A DNA stretch of 5,633 bases from an archaeon (GTDB lineage: Archaea > Methanobacteriota > Methanobacteria > Methanobacteriales > Methanobacteriaceae): NCBI GenBank assembly GCA_024409145.1, contig JAKSUF010000100.1, positions 1 through 5,633 of the forward strand, read 5' to 3'. The notes under the pieces are model-generated. The model was not told the origin of the DNA and did no database searches. It was given only the letters and a program-made list of their open reading frames with translations. Both the position numbers and the translations under genes were made by a program. Each line of letters starts with the position of its first letter. Positions within the stretch are counted from its first letter, which is position 1. This document shows, piece after piece, positions 5,602 to 5,633 of the stretch.

Positions 5602-5631
5602 GAGAAAATTTATTTTTCTCTATTTTTTTTT
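5602..5631 (+). terminator. Hairpin and poly-T terminator of the third gene
   Basis: GAGAAAA (5602-5608) pairs perfectly with TTTTCTC (5614-5620) around a TTTAT loop. A run of nine T at 5623-5631 follows. The sequence differs from the other two terminators, so this one is not part of the duplication. Confidence 0.8.
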
Positions 5632-5633
5632 AA

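Overview
The window looks like a piece of a host-associated methanogenic archaeon of the Methanobacteriales, most like Methanobrevibacter or Methanosphaera. The reasons are very AT-rich DNA, TTTATATA-type TATA boxes, GGTG-type ribosome binding sites, and three consecutive secreted proteins of the 'adhesin-like' kind (parallel beta-helix with GGAI motifs plus repeated Ig-like domains) that fill the genomes of gut methanogens. The genus is an inference from style; no housekeeping gene is present to confirm it.

Layout, all on the + strand. (1) 1-1980: the 3' part of a large adhesin-like gene that enters from the left edge already in frame. It begins inside 2.7 perfect copies of an 81-bp (27-codon) tandem repeat that encodes beta-helix turns. 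(2) 1981-2209: a hairpin terminator, an AT-rich spacer with an 11-bp inverted repeat, and a promoter. (3) 2210-4645: a complete 811-residue adhesin-like protein with signal peptide, acidic 18-residue repeats, GGAI beta-helix, Ig-like domains and a lysine-rich C-terminus. (4) 4646-4865: a copy of the same terminator, a T/C-rich stretch, a 14-bp palindrome and a promoter. (5) 4866-5567: a 233-residue secreted protein made only of two lysine-rich Ig-like modules, starting at GTG. (6) 5568-5633: a third hairpin terminator.

The most striking feature is a 1.43-kb direct duplication. The last 451 codons of gene 1 and gene 2, together with terminator and about 35 further bases, are identical in my line-by-line comparison except for one T in a poly-T run (9 versus 8). 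Immediately upstream the two proteins drop to about 73% identity. This is what recent gene conversion, or segmental duplication followed by replacement of the 5' half, would leave. It suggests a family in which a constant cell-surface stalk is homogenised while the exposed beta-helix tip varies.

Each gene with a visible upstream region has its own promoter, and each of the three has its own terminator, so they are probably transcribed singly. The two visible promoters share a 17-of-20 core block, pointing to common control. All three products are predicted to be exported and to act on or near the cell surface. Binding partners cannot be read from the sequence.
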